From Dermacoccus abyssi (GTDB lineage: Bacteria; Actinomycetota; Actinomycetes; Actinomycetales; Dermatophilaceae), in assembly GCF_034541975.1 (NCBI RefSeq), contig NZ_JAVYJM010000001.1: a stretch of 64,000 nt of DNA, one strand, 5' to 3'. Positions 39,232-47,276 of the stretch are shown here, piece after piece. The notes under the pieces are model-generated. The model had not been told where the DNA came from and ran no database searches. It saw only the letters and a list, made by a program, of their open reading frames with translations. The translations under genes were made by a program, and so were the position numbers. Position 1 is the first letter of the stretch, and each line of letters starts with the position of its first letter.

Positions 39232-39480
39232 TCAGCTGGCGCGGCGCGCGCGAGCGTTGCGACGCTTGAGAGCGCGTCGCTCGTCCTCCGAAAGGCCGCC
39301 CCAGACACCGGCGTCCTGACCGGACTCCAGTGCCCACTTCAGGCACGTGTCGATGACTTCACAACGACGGCAGACGGCCTTGGCGTCTTCGATCTGCTGC
39401 AGGGCCGGGCCGGTGTTGCCGATCGGGAAGAAAAGCTCCGGGTCCTCGTCCAGGCACGCAGCGCGATTGCGCCAATCCAT
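39232..39480 (-). CDS. whiB1: WhiB-family iron-sulfur regulator (WhiB1 type)
   Basis: 82 residues with the four cluster-binding cysteines at 9, 37, 40 and 46 (AACL, AVCRRCEVIDTC), the GVWGG turn (58-62) and a basic DNA-binding tail (RRALKRRNARARR). The short length and the start DWRNRAACL match WhiB1, an essential [4Fe-4S], NO-sensitive partner of the primary sigma factor. The gene is monocistronic, with a long 247-bp divergent upstream region. Confidence 0.93.
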   Translation of the reverse strand: MDWRNRAACLDEDPELFFPIGNTGPALQQIEDAKAVCRRCEVIDTCLKWALESGQDAGVWGGLSEDERRALKRRNARARRAS

Positions 39481-39573
39481 GTGGCATTGCTCCTTGAGTC
39501 TCCGCTGAAACCGGCGGGGTCGGTGCGAACGATGTCGGGGTGCCGACGGTCCGATGCGCTGTGCGATGCATCG

Positions 39574-39586
39574 AAACGATAATCGT
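39574..39586. promoter_or_regulatory. AACGAT-A-ATCGTT palindrome upstream of whiB1
   Basis: A 6-1-6 palindrome about 95 bp upstream of whiB1 and 140 bp before the next forward gene. The layout recalls Fur/Zur-type boxes, but the match is partial. The remaining divergent region is AT-rich, including a run of Ts near 39660. Confidence 0.35.
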
Positions 39587-39727
39587 TCGGGCGCGGGTGG
39601 GCGTTCCCTTATAGGTTCACACCTGGCCCGGCGTACGCACAAGGGGTTTCGACGAACTTTTTTGTTCGATTGTGTGAGTTTCTGATCACATGTCGGCTCG
39701 CGGAGGGTGCCACGTACAGTTTACGGC

Positions 39728-40183
39728 GTGACGCGAAAACCCCGTAATGCCTCAGAACTGCCCGACGAGACGCCATCCCGCACACCTGCGCGATCGAGTG
39801 ACGCAGCCTGGCTCGTCAGTGCCGCCGGCACCGGCCTTGCCGCGCTCGCGATGCTCGTCATGGCGGCGATGTCGGCGTACGGCGTGATCAACGGGGAGGC
39901 CAGTACCACGACCCGCGCCCTCACGGAGGCCGCTGTTCTGGTCGTCTTGGCGGCGGGCGTGGCGTTGCTCGCGATCAACCTGCTGCGTCACAAGAGCCTG
40001 GCAAAGACCCCGACGTTGCTGTGGAACGGCATGCTCGTGCCGGTCTCGTTCAGCCTCATCAGCGGGGGAGCCAAGCTGTTCGGCGTCGCGACGCTCGTTG
40101 TTGCGGTCGTCTCGTTCGTCGCGGCGCTCACGCTGCCGCGCTTCGACCCGGACGAGGACGACCAGGCGGACGCCGTTCTCTGA
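39728..40183 (+). CDS. small membrane protein, unknown
   Basis: 151 residues with four likely membrane helices (WLVSAAGTGLAALAMLVMAAM; AAVLVVLAAGVALLAINLL; LWNGMLVPVSFSLIS; LFGVATLVVAVVSFVAALTL), a polar N-terminus and an acidic tail (FDPDEDDQ). Actinobacteria often carry such proteins beside whiB1. The function is unknown. GTG 39728 places the start close to the conserved segment. Confidence 0.75.
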   Translation: MTRKPRNASELPDETPSRTPARSSDAAWLVSAAGTGLAALAMLVMAAMSAYGVINGEASTTTRALTEAAVLVVLAAGVALLAINLLRHKSLAKTPTLLWNGMLVPVSFSLISGGAKLFGVATLVVAVVSFVAALTLPRFDPDEDDQADAVL

Positions 40184-40206
40184 CGCCCGGTCGACCATGC
40201 AGCGTG

Positions 40207-41010
40207 TCAGGCAGAGGCCCTGCTCGACGTTGACGACGAACTGCTCGACGAACTGTTCGAGGAGGGGCTCGCGCTCGACGACTTGGTCGGCGTCTTGGCC
40301 GGCCCGCCGGCCTTCACCTTGTTGCCGAGCAGTTGGACGAGCTTGGGCACAACCGTGTCGCGGTAAGCCTTGCGGGCGCTCGCGTGGTCCTCTCCGAGTG
40401 AGGAGAACCCGATGCCGGAGAACGAGATCTGGCCCGCGGCATCGCCGTTGGTGAGCAGGACGTGTGTGGTCGTGCCGTCGCTGAAGGAGTCGACCACACC
40501 GTTCTTGCCAGGGCCGGCGAAGGTGTAGATACCGGGGTTCTTGGCGGCACGAGCCTGGTGAGCCTTCTTGTCCGCGTCCCAACCCTTCGTGACGTCGGCC
40601 TTTGTGCCGAAGCGATCGAACTCGATGACGATGCGGCTGCGGTTGTCGCTCTCCTCTCCCTTGACGGTGAGAGTGAGCGTGCCGTCCGAGAAGTCGGCCG
40701 ACCGAAGACCCGGCACGATCGAGCGCAGTTCCTCGGTAGCCAGAAGGGTCGACTCCTTGGGGAGCGCGGACTTGTCGATCTTGCCCTTGCCGTCGAGGCG
40801 CAACGTGATGGCGCTCCCCTTGGGGGACTTCGGGGAGGACGAGGTACTGCTCGACGACGACGAGCTGCTCGAGGTCGAGCCGGAGGACGTGCTCGAGGTA
40901 CTGCTCGGCGTCGACGTGCCGGGCGTGCTCGTCTCGGCGGCGATGGCCGGCGCGGCGATGAGGGCGCCCGTGAGCGCGACGGCGGCGGTGATCTTGCGCG
41001 TACTCGTCAT
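40207..41010 (-). CDS. secreted Ser-rich protein encoded with the FHA/FtsK ATPase
   Basis: 267 residues: a Sec signal peptide (ITAAVALTGALIAAPAIA) cut near residue 25, a Ser/Thr linker with a run of nine Ser, a folded central domain of about 150 residues (AITLRLDGKGKID to LVQLLGNKV), and a second Ser-rich tail. I do not recognise the central domain; it has no cysteines. The ATG overlaps the stop of the upstream ATPase gene by 4 bp, so the pair is cotranscribed and it may be a substrate or envelope partner. Confidence 0.7.
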   Translation of the reverse strand: MTSTRKITAAVALTGALIAAPAIAAETSTPGTSTPSSTSSTSSGSTSSSSSSSSSTSSSPKSPKGSAITLRLDGKGKIDKSALPKESTLLATEELRSIVPGLRSADFSDGTLTLTVKGEESDNRSRIVIEFDRFGTKADVTKGWDADKKAHQARAAKNPGIYTFAGPGKNGVVDSFSDGTTTHVLLTNGDAAGQISFSGIGFSSLGEDHASARKAYRDTVVPKLVQLLGNKVKAGGPAKTPTKSSSASPSSNSSSSSSSSTSSRASA

Positions 41011-44000
41011 GGTGACAGGGTGTCACATTCACCCGGCTCGCCCGGGGACACGAAGTGCAGGACGTGCGCGTGCGGCAGAACGAGTCCGCGTCCGGGCGGC
41101 ATGGCTGCGGGCACCTGTGCCGGACGGAGACCCGCGAGGGAGTACTCCGTTTGGTCGTTCTGACGCAGGACGATCTTCACCTCGAGGAGCGCCGCGAGCT
41201 TGGACGCGAGAACCAATCGCGCTCCCGTGATGACGAACACCCTGCGGAACTGGTGCGCGCGCTGCACGTGCCGCAACATCTCGTCCGCCGCGAGCCCGTG
41301 GTTGATGCGCATGAGGCTGTCGTTGAGGGCTTCCCAGCCGTCGACGACGATCGCGACGCGCTCTGCGACCGGGCTCGGCTCGTTGAGGGCGGTGAGCAGG
41401 CGCACGACGTCGTCCGGATCGTCAGCGGCGAAGTGGTCGTCGACGGGGAAGCTCGGGACGTCGCCGACCCACCAGGTGCGTTCGCCCGTCAACCGTCTGG
41501 CGCTCGCAATCGTCATGGCAGCGTGTGTGCGCCCGCTGCGAGGAGCCCCAGCGATGCCGATGTGTTCGGTGCCGGCTCCTGAGAGGACCGGTTGCGATTG
41601 ATCGTGCGGGAGGTCGACGACGGCGATCGGCACGCTGTTTCGCGGGCGCTCGCCTGCTTGGGGGCGCGCGAGCAGGAGGTCGGGCCAGCGCACTTCGCCC
41701 ATGGCGAGGTGGGCAACCGGCCTGGTGTTTTCGCACAGGGGCGGGAGCACCGGGCGGCGCGGAGCAGGTAGGTGCGTGGCGGCAGCCTTGGCTTCGGCGA
41801 CGAACGTTTCCAGGTCGTTCGTCGTGGAATGGCCCGCCGGCCGGCATCCGGGGCACTCGGGCTCGGCAGCAAGGGGGCCCGGTGCGCGGAGATCGACCTC
41901 GTGAACGTGGAGTGGGGGTTCGTTGGTGTGGAGCATGCGTGGCGCGCCGGTGAAGGCCGTCTGCAGCTCGACAGGGGTCGACCCGCCATGGGCGAGGAAC
42001 GCTCGCCCGGGATGCCGAGGCGAAATCGCTGCGGCGGCGGGGGAGTCGATGACGTCGATGCTGTCGGAGCGTTCGCGGACACGCAGTGCGACCCGTACGT
42101 CCAGGTTGGCACGCATGTCTGCGGTGACGGCGCCACCGGGGCGCTGGGTGGCGAGGACGAGGTGCATGCCCAGGGACCGACCGACAGCCGCCAGCCGCAC
42201 AAGGCCTGCAACGAATTCGGGCAGTTCCTCTGCGAGGACGCGGAACTCGTCGACGATGACGAAGAGACGCGGCAGCGCCGTGGCACTGTTCGGTGGGGTG
42301 GCTCGATACGCCGTGTAGGAGTTGTACCCGGCGGCAGCCAACGTGTGCTCGCGTCGTTTGATCTCCGCCTGGAGCGCGGACAGAGCCCGTTCCGCGAGGG
42401 CGTTGTCGAGGTCCGTCACGAGACCGACGACCTGGGGAGCGTCGACGAGCGGGCCGAAGGTGGCTCCGCCCTTGTAGTCGATGAGCAGTGCGGTGACGTC
42501 GCCAGGTCCGTTGAGTGTGAACAGGCCACGCAGGTAGGCGAGGAGGAACTCGGACTTGCCTGCTCCCGTGGTGCCGGCTACGAGGGCGTGTGGCCCCGAA
42601 CGGACGAGGTCGAGGTGGACGGGGCCGGTTGCCCCGAACCCGACCGGGACGGCGGTGGACGGTCCGGCCGCCCATGCCCGGGCGACGTCTGCAGGCAGGA
42701 GACTGTCGGCGGGCACCGTCGTCGGAATGGACGAACTCGTGCCTCGGCGTGAGGTGGTCGCCCACCGCCGCGCGAGCCTGGTCGTCGTGACGAACCACGA
42801 ACTGATCGGCTCGTCGAAGGTGAATCGGTGACCGGTCGGCAGCAAGGAGGCGTTGTGGCCGTGGCGGACCGTGACGACGAGATCGGTCGGCCCGCTTGAG
42901 CCGCGCCTCTCGCGTTGCATTCCGGGCGCCGACGGTCCGACCCAGACGAGAACCCCCGAGGCCACGGGGAGCCAGCGTCTCAACGCCTCGCGTGCGCCCT
43001 CGCTGCGCGCGTCGAGGACGAAAACCGGAAGCTCGTCGCCGGTGTGACCGGGTCGGGCGGCCCGCTCTGCCAGGTCCTGTTCCGTGTCCTCGAGTAGGGC
43101 TGCTCCCACCTCGAGGCGAGCTGTGTCGCGGCACCACGTCCACCGCGCACCCTCAGCCATGTCCGTGACGACGTGGAGGCCGCAGGCGCCGGGTACGCCT
43201 TCGACGAGAAGCCGGGCGACGACGTGTTCCATGCAGGCACCCACCGAGGCGGCGTCACAGTCGAGATGGAGCAGGTCGCCAGAAGTGAGGGCCACCGCAA
43301 CGGGCGCGTCGTCAAGGGTGAGGTGACGTGTGACGCCGTCATGGGTCACGGAATGGATCGACGGAGACGTTCCGTGTCCGAGACGCAGAACCAGGGGCCA
43401 GCTGCGTTCACCCGACGCGATGCCCGGCCGACGCCCCGCCGCGACGTCGGTGAGAACGTCCGGTGGCGGGAGCCGTGCGGTGCGCTCGAGGCGCTCGCGG
43501 TTCAGGAGGTCGTCGATTCGTCGCCCGGTATCCGCCTTGGATCGCGCGTACTCACGAGCGGCCGCTCGCCCTCCGAGCCGACCTCGCCGGCGGTCGTCGA
43601 GATACGTGAGGCCGATGGTCAGGGGCCCGATGAGCATGAACGCCAGCATGAGGGTGGAGTGCAGAACGACGGCCATGACGAGGGCCACCGGCACAGAAGC
43701 GAGTGCTGCCACCCACCGGAGCGGGCTGCGGGGCGGGGCCGTGGGACGTGAGGGCCACTCCAGCCGGGTGGGCGTCAGTTCGAGGCGGTTCGCCACCGGA
43801 GCGGGGATGCGCAGTGTGCCGTCCCCTCGGGCTTCCACCGCTACGGGCTCGAGCGTGGTGTCGAGCCGGATGCGCGTTCCCCCGAGGCGTAGATGTTGAC
43901 CGATCCGCCACACGCAGGGCTCACCCGGATCCAATGCCCGGGCATCGAGTGAGGTTCCGTTGGAGCTGCCTTCGTCGCACACCTCGACCGAGCCGCGCCG

Positions 44001-44390
44001 CACGATGACGCGAGCGTGTGTTCGGGACACGAGCGGGTCGTCGGTGAGAAGCGGGTGGGCGCGGCCCAAGATGTGCTCACCCGGAGGAAGCGGGCACGAG
44101 CGTCCCTGACCCGGCCCGGCGGACACCACCAGTCGAAGCGGAGTGGGAACCGAGTTCGTGATGGTCGTGCGCTGCGGCTCGAGGGACGCGCCGTCGACGA
44201 GCGGAGGCTCGCCGAGGCGGAATCCGTCGTCGATGTCGATGTCGTCCACTCGAAGTCTCTTGCCGACGAGAGCCGGGCCGAGGTGTTCGCGCAGCGTCGT
44301 GAACTGTGTGCCCGCGGGGGCCTCGATGTCGAAGACGCGGGTGTGGGCTTGGTCGGGGTTCGAGAGCGCCAGACGCAGTTTCACCTTCAT
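41007..44390 (-). CDS. FHA-FtsK/SpoIIIE ATPase, EssC-like secretion motor
   Basis: 1127 residues. A beta-rich N-terminal domain (1-80) is followed by a clear FHA domain (about 95-175) with LGRAHPLL, VSRTHARV and GSSNGTSLD. Two membrane helices (about 225-265) precede FtsK-type ATPase domains: Walker A GTTGAGKSEF near residue 605 and Walker B LFVIVDEF near 711. A second, degenerate P-loop GAPRSGRTHAA lies near 947. This layout matches EssC of Firmicute-type type VII secretion more than mycobacterial EccC. No WXG100 gene is seen next to it. Confidence 0.85.
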   Translation of the reverse strand: MKVKLRLALSNPDQAHTRVFDIEAPAGTQFTTLREHLGPALVGKRLRVDDIDIDDGFRLGEPPLVDGASLEPQRTTITNSVPTPLRLVVSAGPGQGRSCPLPPGEHILGRAHPLLTDDPLVSRTHARVIVRRGSVEVCDEGSSNGTSLDARALDPGEPCVWRIGQHLRLGGTRIRLDTTLEPVAVEARGDGTLRIPAPVANRLELTPTRLEWPSRPTAPPRSPLRWVAALASVPVALVMAVVLHSTLMLAFMLIGPLTIGLTYLDDRRRGRLGGRAAAREYARSKADTGRRIDDLLNRERLERTARLPPPDVLTDVAAGRRPGIASGERSWPLVLRLGHGTSPSIHSVTHDGVTRHLTLDDAPVAVALTSGDLLHLDCDAASVGACMEHVVARLLVEGVPGACGLHVVTDMAEGARWTWCRDTARLEVGAALLEDTEQDLAERAARPGHTGDELPVFVLDARSEGAREALRRWLPVASGVLVWVGPSAPGMQRERRGSSGPTDLVVTVRHGHNASLLPTGHRFTFDEPISSWFVTTTRLARRWATTSRRGTSSSIPTTVPADSLLPADVARAWAAGPSTAVPVGFGATGPVHLDLVRSGPHALVAGTTGAGKSEFLLAYLRGLFTLNGPGDVTALLIDYKGGATFGPLVDAPQVVGLVTDLDNALAERALSALQAEIKRREHTLAAAGYNSYTAYRATPPNSATALPRLFVIVDEFRVLAEELPEFVAGLVRLAAVGRSLGMHLVLATQRPGGAVTADMRANLDVRVALRVRERSDSIDVIDSPAAAAISPRHPGRAFLAHGGSTPVELQTAFTGAPRMLHTNEPPLHVHEVDLRAPGPLAAEPECPGCRPAGHSTTNDLETFVAEAKAAATHLPAPRRPVLPPLCENTRPVAHLAMGEVRWPDLLLARPQAGERPRNSVPIAVVDLPHDQSQPVLSGAGTEHIGIAGAPRSGRTHAAMTIASARRLTGERTWWVGDVPSFPVDDHFAADDPDDVVRLLTALNEPSPVAERVAIVVDGWEALNDSLMRINHGLAADEMLRHVQRAHQFRRVFVITGARLVLASKLAALLEVKIVLRQNDQTEYSLAGLRPAQVPAAMPPGRGLVLPHAHVLHFVSPGEPGECDTLSP

Positions 44391-44467
44391 GGTGACCAGC
44401 GTGTGCCGAACCCGCGAGCCGGCAACAGAGCCAATTTCTTCCTGTGGATAACTCCGAGAAAGCGAAT

Positions 44468-44489
44468 GGTAAGAATTTGGTAAGAATTT
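44468..44489 (+). promoter_or_regulatory. perfect tandem 11-bp repeats between FHA/FtsK and cpaF
   Basis: GGTAAGAATTT occurs twice head to tail. The same unit appears upstream of the BldC-like gene at 29381-29402. It lies midway in the 190-bp divergent promoter, 78 bp from one start and 92 bp from the other. Confidence 0.6.
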
Positions 44490-44580
44490 CGGCTAAACCC
44501 CCGCTCGGTTCCGCCGGAGCCTTTGATGGCCGCCAGGAACGAATCGACTCGACGAGCGAGTCGGCGGGAGGTGACCATCC

Positions 44581-45027
44581 ATGGCTGTCGGTCTCATCGA
44601 GGACGAGGTCCGTGAGCAATTGCGCTCGCGTGCCGTCGATCCGAGCACCGAACCGGAGAAGGTCCGCTCGATCATTGCGGAGATCGTGTCAGCCACCGAG
44701 CTCGCTCGCGCACGAGCCGGGCTCCCGGCGCTTCCGAGTGCGAAGGACGAGGCCCAGGCCGTGTTCGACGCGGTGGCGGGTTTCGGGCCTTTGCAGCCCT
44801 ATCTCGACGACCCGTCCATCGAGGAGATCTGGCTCAACGAACCGGCCCGCGTATTCGTGGCACGCTCGGGAATCCCCGAGCTGACGAACACGATTCTCAC
44901 GCCCGAACAGGTGCGCACGCTGGTCGAACGAATGCTGCGCTCGTCCGGTCGTCGCTTGGACCTCAGCGCTCCGTTCGTCGACGCAGCTCTTCCGGACTTA
45001 TCTGTAATGACATGGGGGTGCAACTGA
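44581..45027 (+). pseudogene. cpaF/tadA pilus ATPase, truncated at island junction
   Basis: About 140 residues of the N-terminal domain of a CpaF-type secretion ATPase: VFDAVAGFGPLQPYLDDPSIEEIWLNEP and LTPEQVRTLVERMLRSSGRRLDLSAPFVDAALPD in successive blocks. Intact family members continue directly with GSRL and then several hundred residues containing Walker motifs. Here homology stops at about 44997, and eight unrelated codons lead to a stop. No rest of the gene is found in the window. A functional Flp pilus cannot be made from this copy. Confidence 0.85.
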
Positions 45028-45456
45028 CGTGAATCAGGGTGATGAGGGGTGTGGCAAGGGTCAGTTCGTATAGAGGGTTATCTGTAATTCGTTGACGACG
45101 TGCATCTGGTCTGGCGTACGGCGGCAGTGCGGCGTGTAAGCGGGTGGCGCGCCTGCCCAGGTACGGGTTCGACGCGAACGAATTCGTCGTGGATCTTGAG
45201 TCGTAGGGCTGGGATGCGGTGATGGTCCTTCCAGGCTGGCGATATTGCTCGGCCCGGTTCAGATCACCCATCCGTGCAACGGCACAAGTGGTGTGATTCG
45301 CCAGGACTCATTCGGCATATGCGAGAAGATTCAGTCTCGGAACGACTCTCAGACCTAGCGGATGGCGCGAAACCGCAGAATGAGCGGTCGGGCTTCGGGT
45401 GCAGGTGCCAGGCGCCTCGGGACGCCCGAAGCTCGTCTCTCTCGTAATCTACGAGC
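44998..45456. repeat. direct repeats at the cpaF breakpoint, then gene-free stretch
   Basis: TTATCTGTAAT occurs at 44998-45008, exactly where cpaF homology ends, and again at 45078-45088. This looks like the end of a mobile element with repeated recombinase sites. The remainder to 45456 has no convincing gene; short frames there lack ribosome sites and family resemblance. A GCTTCGGG/CCCGAAGC inverted repeat lies at about 45390-45435, just before the split 73-codon gene. Confidence 0.5.
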
Positions 45457-45530
45457 ATGGATGAAGAGGTGAGTGTTTTCGGCGAGCCGATGCATTTCGC
45501 GGACGGAACGGCCCTCAGTGTTGAGACGTG

Positions 45531-46948
45531 GTCAAGTCCCGGGTAGTGGTGTAGCGGAGCGTGCCCCTTCGTGATGGTTCAGGCGGTCAGTGCGGGCAGG
45601 TTGTCGGCTCCGATCTCGGGTTCGGTGGTGGACACGATGTTGAGGCGGCAGCGGGCCAGGACCTCGAGCCCGAGGTAGCGCCGTCCTTCGGCCCACTCGT
45701 CGGTTTGCTCGGCCAGCACGGCACCGACCAGGCGCACGATCGCGGCGCGGTTGGGGAAGATCCCTACGGAGTCGGTCCGGCGACGGATCTCGCGGTTGAG
45801 GCGCTCCGCGGGATTGTTCGACCAGATCTGGGTCCACACGTCCTTGGGGAAGGCAGTGAAGGCGAGGATGTCGGCGCGGGCGGCGTCGAGGTGCTCGTGG
45901 ACGGCGGGCAGCTTCTCCTGCACGTAGTCCAGGAGACGGTCGAACTGCGCCTGGACCGCGCCGGAGTCGGGCTGGTCGTACACCGAGTGCAGCATCGCCT
46001 TGACCGCCGGCCACATGCTCTTGGGCGTCACGCTCATGAGGTTGGCGGCGTAGTGCGTGCGGCAGCGCTGCCAGGCCGCGCCGGGCAGGTTGGCCGCGAT
46101 GGCCTCGACCAGGCCTGCGTGAGCGTCACTGGTGACCAGCCGCACCCCGGTCAGCCCGCGTGCGGTCAGGTCGGCGAAGAACTCGTTCCACGCCGACCCT
46201 GTCTCGCTGGTGGCCACGCGCAGCCCCAAGACCTCGCGGTGCCCGTCGCCGTTGACGCCCACAGCGATCAGCGCGACGGCGTTGATCACCCGTCCACCCT
46301 CACGGACCTTCATCGTCAGCGCGTCCGCGGACACGAACGTGAACGGCCCAACCTCAGCCAGCGGGCGGTGGCGGAAGTCCTCGACGATCTGGTCCAGGTC
46401 ACTCGCCATCCGAGACACCTGGGACTTCGACAACGAGTCGATCCCCAGCTGACGCACGAGTTTGTCCATGCGGCGAGTGGACACGCCAGCGAGGTAGCAG
46501 TCCGCGACCACCGTGATCAGGGCGGACTCGGCACGCTTGCGGCGTTCAAGGAGCCACTCGGGGAAGTAGGTCCCGCTGCGCAGCTTCGGGATCGCGACGT
46601 CCACGGTCCCGACGCGGGTATCGAGGTCGCGGTGGCGGTAGCCGTTGCGCTGCGTCGTGCGCGTCGCGCTGGGGCGTCCGTACTCGGCTCCGACCACGGC
46701 ATCGGCATCCGCGGAAAGCAACGCGTTGATCATGGTCTGCAGCAGGCTGCGCATCATGTCCGGGCTGGCTTCGGACAGGGCTTCACCCAGAAGGCCGGCA
46801 GGGTCGACAATGTGTGGTGCGGTCATCGTGATGACTCCGTTCGAGAGTGCTGTGAGAGGTTCGCTCGAAGGATCACGCGGTGGCCGCACCCCTGTCCACT
46901 ACCGGGACCAGGTCAGCGACCGCGCTACACCACTATCGGGGACTCAAC
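45531..46948 (-). mobile_element. IS256-family insertion sequence
   Basis: 1418 bp. The terminal repeats match at 22 of 26 positions; the conserved inner part is TAGTGGTGTAGCG, at 45544-45556 and inverted at 46923-46935. The element is flanked by TTGAGACGTG on both sides (45521-45530 and 46949-46958), an 8-10 bp target duplication as expected for IS256. It carries one transposase gene on the minus strand. The fresh target copies and intact gene suggest recent activity. Confidence 0.92.
45579..46826 (-). CDS. IS256-family (mutator-type) DDE transposase
   Basis: 415 residues. The catalytic triad is visible as Asp in TFVSADALTMKVREGG, Asp in VRLVTSDAHAGLVEAI and Glu in NPAERLNREIRRRTDSVGIFPN, the last being the mutator/IS256 signature. 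The N-terminal DNA-binding part contains QRNGYRHRDLDTRVGTVDV. ATG 46826 fits the family start (MTAPHIVDPAG). The gene appears intact. Confidence 0.95.
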   Translation of the reverse strand: MTAPHIVDPAGLLGEALSEASPDMMRSLLQTMINALLSADADAVVGAEYGRPSATRTTQRNGYRHRDLDTRVGTVDVAIPKLRSGTYFPEWLLERRKRAESALITVVADCYLAGVSTRRMDKLVRQLGIDSLSKSQVSRMASDLDQIVEDFRHRPLAEVGPFTFVSADALTMKVREGGRVINAVALIAVGVNGDGHREVLGLRVATSETGSAWNEFFADLTARGLTGVRLVTSDAHAGLVEAIAANLPGAAWQRCRTHYAANLMSVTPKSMWPAVKAMLHSVYDQPDSGAVQAQFDRLLDYVQEKLPAVHEHLDAARADILAFTAFPKDVWTQIWSNNPAERLNREIRRRTDSVGIFPNRAAIVRLVGAVLAEQTDEWAEGRRYLGLEVLARCRLNIVSTTEPEIGADNLPALTA

Positions 46949-47221
46949 TTGAGACGTGCGACGGCCTCGTTCGGGTCGTCACCCTTGACGCCGAAGCCTC
47001 TCGCGTGCGCGGTATTGTGCTGGCGCCCTCGGAGGCGCAGCGATTGGGGCAACGTGTGCTAGCGGCTGCATTCGCCGCCAACCGTCGAGGGGGATGTCAG
47101 GAATAAAGGTTGGCGACGGTGGTGGCGCGGGACGCCTCGTGCGGGCGCCCGGCGACGCCCTGAACATCCATGGCTTCTTGGCCGCGATCGGCCTAGCGTG
47201 GCACCTATCTGACGCGAGCAC

Positions 47222-47261
47222 AGCACCGCGTCACCCCATATGGGGTGACGCGGTGCTTTCT
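47222..47261. terminator. perfect 36-bp palindromic terminator
   Basis: AGCACCGCGTCACCCCA and its complement flank a central TA, followed by TTTCTT. It lies between the split 73-codon gene and the reverse XRE-ImmA gene stop (47277), and can end both transcripts. Confidence 0.9.
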
Positions 47262-47276
47262 TAAGCCTGCCGCGAG

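Larger units (their letters stand above)
45457..47106 (+). pseudogene. 73-codon gene split by the IS256-family element
   Basis: The 5' piece (45457-45530) and 3' piece (from 46959) rejoin in frame when the IS and one 10-bp target copy are removed. The result is 73 residues: MDEEVSVFGEPMHFADGTAL, then SVETCDGLVRVVTLDAEASR, VRGIVLAPSEAQRLGQRVLA and AAFAANRRGGCQE. The 3' half reads like a small beta-hairpin plus helix domain. I do not recognise a family. The clean reconstruction shows the gene was intact until a recent insertion. Confidence 0.8.

Noticed and set aside
40828..40935. Repeated AGCTCG/GTCGAG pattern resembling a short tandem repeat array
   Set aside because: It is the Ser-codon run inside the coding sequence of the secreted protein, not an independent repeat element.
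45264..45458. 64-codon minus-strand frame upstream of the split gene
   Set aside because: It has no ribosome site and a random-looking composition; it overlaps an inverted repeat and the likely promoter.
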